Shown here: positions 31,795 through 33,636 of the stretch, piece by piece
Layout of the letters: each line of letters starts with the position of its first letter
How positions within the stretch are numbered: the stretch's first letter is position 1
Source of the DNA: Bacillota bacterium
Lineage (GTDB): Bacteria; Bacillota; Clostridia; Acetivibrionales; DUMC01
Assembly: GCA_013314855.1 (NCBI GenBank)
Contig: JABUEW010000037.1
Coordinates: 1-33,636, forward strand
DNA length: 33,636 nt
Direction of reading: 5' to 3'
Translations under genes and position numbers: made by a program
Notes under the pieces: model-generated
Databases searched by the model: none
Told to the model about the DNA's origin: nothing
Seen by the model: only the letters and a program-made list of their open reading frames with translations

Positions 31795-33210
31795 ACCTTT
31801 TTATTAGGCTATATATTCAACTACAATACAAAATAATTATTTTTCTTCTTACTGTAGTACTTGGCAAATTTCCTTTAAAAAAGAATACCAAGCAGCCAAT
31901 TAATAAACCTTACCGTAAATTTCAGGTAGAGCCCATGCCTGTAATAAAAACCTTAGAAACTCTCGATTACAAAAAGCTTATACAGGAACGATTCCTAAAA
32001 GACGGTAAAGTTATTCGCCCCGTTAAACGTCGTAAAGGAAAAGATATACCCCACGACATATCCTGCCCAAGGGGCAATGCACCTCATGAGTATATTTACG
32101 ACAATACCGGAGGCAAAGGTCAGTTTAAGTGTAAAGTGTGTGCCTTTTTGTTTAATCGTAAAACCAAATACCTTAAAACCATTGCTTTTCATTGCCCTTT
32201 CTGCGGTAGGACACTGGAACTTAAAAAAAGCGCAAGTATTTTAATATCTACAAATGCCCTAATTTTGAATGCCCGTTCTATCTAGATAACTTGAATTCTC
32301 TCTCTCAAGAGGATAAGAAACGATACAAGGAACAACCTCATCTCTTCAAGCTTCACTACCTCTATAGAGAATACAAGCTTGATTTTAAACCTCTTGAGAG
32401 AAAATACACCATGCCCAATATCCGTGATATCTCAAAGCTTTATGTCTCACCTCACACCTTGGGTCTTATACTTACCCACCATGTAAACTTTGGCCTTTCC
32501 ACTAGAATGACTGCCGCTGTTATGCGTGAAGTTCATGGCGTAAATATCTCACATGCTTCGGTTAACAACTATGCCAATGCAGCTGCACTCATTGTAAAAC
32601 CTTTCGTGGATAACTTTGACTACAAACCTTCAAATACTCTCTGCGGTGATGAAACTTACATCAAGGTGCTTGGAAAGTGGCACTATGTCTACTTTATTCT
32701 AGATGCAGTTAAAAAATCATCTTAGCTTATCCTGTATCTCCAAACCGTGATACCATCGCTGCTATAAAAGCACTTGATGATGCACTTTCCAAGTATGAGT
32801 CAATCCCCGAAGACCTTACAATGGTATTCGACGGTAACCCTACTTACCTGCTTGCCCGGTACTTCTTTGCCCAGTACAATATCAATTTTGATATAAAGCA
32901 AGTCATAGGACTCAAAAATGAAGATGAAGTATCACAGGAGTATAGGCCACTTAAGCAGATAATTGAAAGGCTTAATCGCACTTTCAGGTATAACTACAGG
33001 CCTACTAATGGCTTTGGCAGCGATACCGGTTCAGTATCTTTTCTTACGCTGTTTGTTGCCTACTTCAATTTCCTAAGGCCACATTCTTCTCTTGAAGGAA
33101 AAGTGCCTGTAGTACTGGAAGAACTTTCATCACTCCCTAATATGCCTGCACGGTGGCTGAAACTCCTTGAGTTATCTGAGGAATACATCATAAAGCAGCA
33201 ATCTGCTTAA
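31780..33210 (+). pseudogene. IS6-like DDE transposase, three frameshifts
   Basis: The gene begins at TTG 31780 behind AAAGGAG. The N-terminal frame is lost near 31800-31820 and recovered in the frame holding MPVIKTLETLDYKKLIQERF. Zinc-ribbon cysteines follow (CKVCAF, HCPFCGR). A second shift at the seven-A run near 32223 leads to KYFNIYKCPNFECPFYLDNL. A third at the six-A run near 32712 interrupts AVKK-IILAYPVSPNRDT. The catalytic triad is visible: Asp in CGDETYIKVLGKWHY, Asp in MVFDGNPTYL, and Glu in IIERLNRTFRYNYRP. Both A-run shifts would be repaired by one extra A. The enzyme should be inactive unless slippage occurs. Confidence 0.8.
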
Positions 33211-33338
33211 TGATGTATATCCGTTTAGCAGAAGCCCGAGGTAAAAACCGCCGGCGAAGCGAACCTTTGACAAACCAAAGCATGCAAATGCTATAATGAA
33301 GTTCCCGAGGGCGCATCATAATATGATGTATATCCGTT
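33210..33338 (+). repeat. 16-base direct repeat pair
   Basis: ATGATGTATATCCGTT occurs at 33210-33225, over the transposase stop, and again at 33323-33338, in the centre of the long palindrome, 113 bases apart. Confidence 0.75.
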
Positions 33339-33397
33339 CCCTTCGCCCTCGGCATGTCTTATCCTGCATTTGCATGCTGTTTGTCAAGGGCGGCGGT
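33247..33397. repeat. Long multi-arm palindrome at the 3' end of the IS
   Basis: Five nested pairs are visible: ACCGCCG (33247) with CGGCGGT (33391-33397), CCTTTGACAAAC (33264-33275) with GTTTGTCAAGG (33379-33389, one base shorter), AGCATGCAAATGC (33279-33291) with GCATTTGCATGCT (33366-33378), CCGAGGGCG (33305-33313) with CGCCCTCGG (33344-33352), and CATCAT with ATGATG (33314-33328). The 151 bases could fold into one long hairpin with an asymmetric centre. Confidence 0.75.
33267..33297 (+). promoter_or_regulatory. Outward-reading promoter within the palindrome
   Basis: TTGACA (33267-33272) and TATAAT (33292-33297) both match the consensus exactly, with a long 19-base spacer. A transcript would start near 33304 and carry the CCGAGGGCG/CGCCCTCGG hairpin out of the IS. 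Confidence 0.5.
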
Positions 33398-33421
33398 GAA
33401 CATCTATACATTTTTGGCTGC

Positions 33422-33553
33422 CTATATTCTTTTTTCAAAGATCATTTCTACTATATAGTTCCATAAAAATTGCTTATCAGCCTTTTTCATAAAACTTTTT
33501 ACACTACCCACTTTTTTTGTACAAATGGCAGATATTTTCTGCCGTATTTTCAA
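33422..33553 (-). CDS. Possible 43-residue protein or gene end
   Basis: A minus-strand frame from TTG 33553, seven bases after GGAAG, encodes MKIRQKISAICTKKVGSVKS, then FMKKADKQFLWNYIVEMIF. The region upstream on that strand has a stop in frame. It may be a fragment. The rest of 33398-33636 is AT-rich with no other gene seen; a short hairpin GGCAGA/TCTGCC lies near 33516-33532. Confidence 0.25.
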   Translation of the reverse strand: MKIRQKISAICTKKVGSVKSFMKKADKQFLWNYIVEMIFEKRI

Positions 33554-33636
33554 TATATCACTTCCGGTGGCGTTGCTGGTGTTTCACTTTTTGTTTGCTA
33601 ATATATGTAAATTCAATCATTTTGTGTATATTATGC

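Larger units (their letters stand above)
31700..33410 (+). mobile_element. Insertion sequence with inactivated DDE transposase
   Basis: The element spans a promoter at 31703-31734, a transposase gene with three frameshifts (31780-33210) and a long palindromic 3' region (33247-33397). No clear terminal inverted repeats or target duplications were found, so both limits are approximate. The DDE motifs place it near the IS6-like transposases. Confidence 0.6.

Noticed and set aside
32216-32232. Programmed -1 frameshift signal at the A-run in the transposase
   Set aside because: The codon phase (AAA AAA AGC) does not fit a standard slippery heptamer, and two further frameshifts point to decay. Transcriptional slippage remains possible.
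1-33636. CRISPR array
   Set aside because: No regularly spaced direct repeats of 24-40 bases were seen on reading through the window.

Overview
The window looks like chromosome from a low-GC, spore-forming Firmicute of the class Clostridia. The evidence is a gene for the sporulation sigma factor SigH, AT-rich intergenic DNA, strong AGGAGG-type ribosome binding sites, occasional TTG and GTG starts, SLH-anchored surface proteins and a Tad-type pilus remnant. An Acetivibrio/Ruminiclostridium-like host is my guess from the overall style; the species cannot be fixed from this sequence alone.

Layout. (1) 1-1383 is housekeeping: a palindromic element, a consensus promoter, sigH, then tRNA-Gly(CCC) and tRNA-Thr(GGT) with a terminator. 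(2) 1384-2400 is decayed DNA: a PfkB sugar-kinase fragment, an unidentified broken gene and an unexplained fold-rich intergenic stretch. (3) 2454-14152 is a complete six-gene type 3 BREX phage-defence operon (brxF, brxC, pglX, brxH, pglZ, brxA), with tight junctions and no foreign gene inside. BrxF has no visible Walker A motif, brxC is followed in frame by a 25-codon ORF that touches the pglX start, and pglX carries a very AT-rich block where its target-recognition region should be. (4) 14236-14387 is an S-box (SAM-I-like) riboswitch candidate with a terminator but no methionine gene. (5) 14400-20300 is a mosaic of gene remnants: transposon scraps, a truncated TadC-like gene, a RelE/AbrB toxin-antitoxin pair, an in-frame DUF4320/secreted-protein fusion, a U32-peptidase/dUTPase chimera, an XRE regulator, and a miniature derivative of the large kinase gene further downstream. 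(6) 20454-26474 is an envelope cluster: TM2 protein, membrane protein, AIM24-like protein, clostripain-like lipoprotein, and a CAP/metallopeptidase/SLH surface protein. (7) 26904-31613 encodes a 1569-residue kinase/ATPase/GAF/LuxR regulator. (8) 31700-33410 is an insertion sequence with a frameshifted DDE transposase, ending in a long multi-arm palindrome that contains a consensus outward promoter.

How it works together. The BREX genes form one operon: a methylase marks host DNA, and the ATPases, helicase, phosphatase-like protein and BrxA stop incoming phage. Its position just after tRNA genes and next to decayed DNA and insertion-sequence traces is what is expected of a defence island. The 14.4-20.3 kb region records repeated deletion-fusion events. 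The clearest is the miniature kinase, which arose by an exactly 3300-bp in-frame deletion between two TCATCG hexamers. The envelope cluster and the large regulator look intact; whether the regulator controls the cluster is not shown by the sequence.
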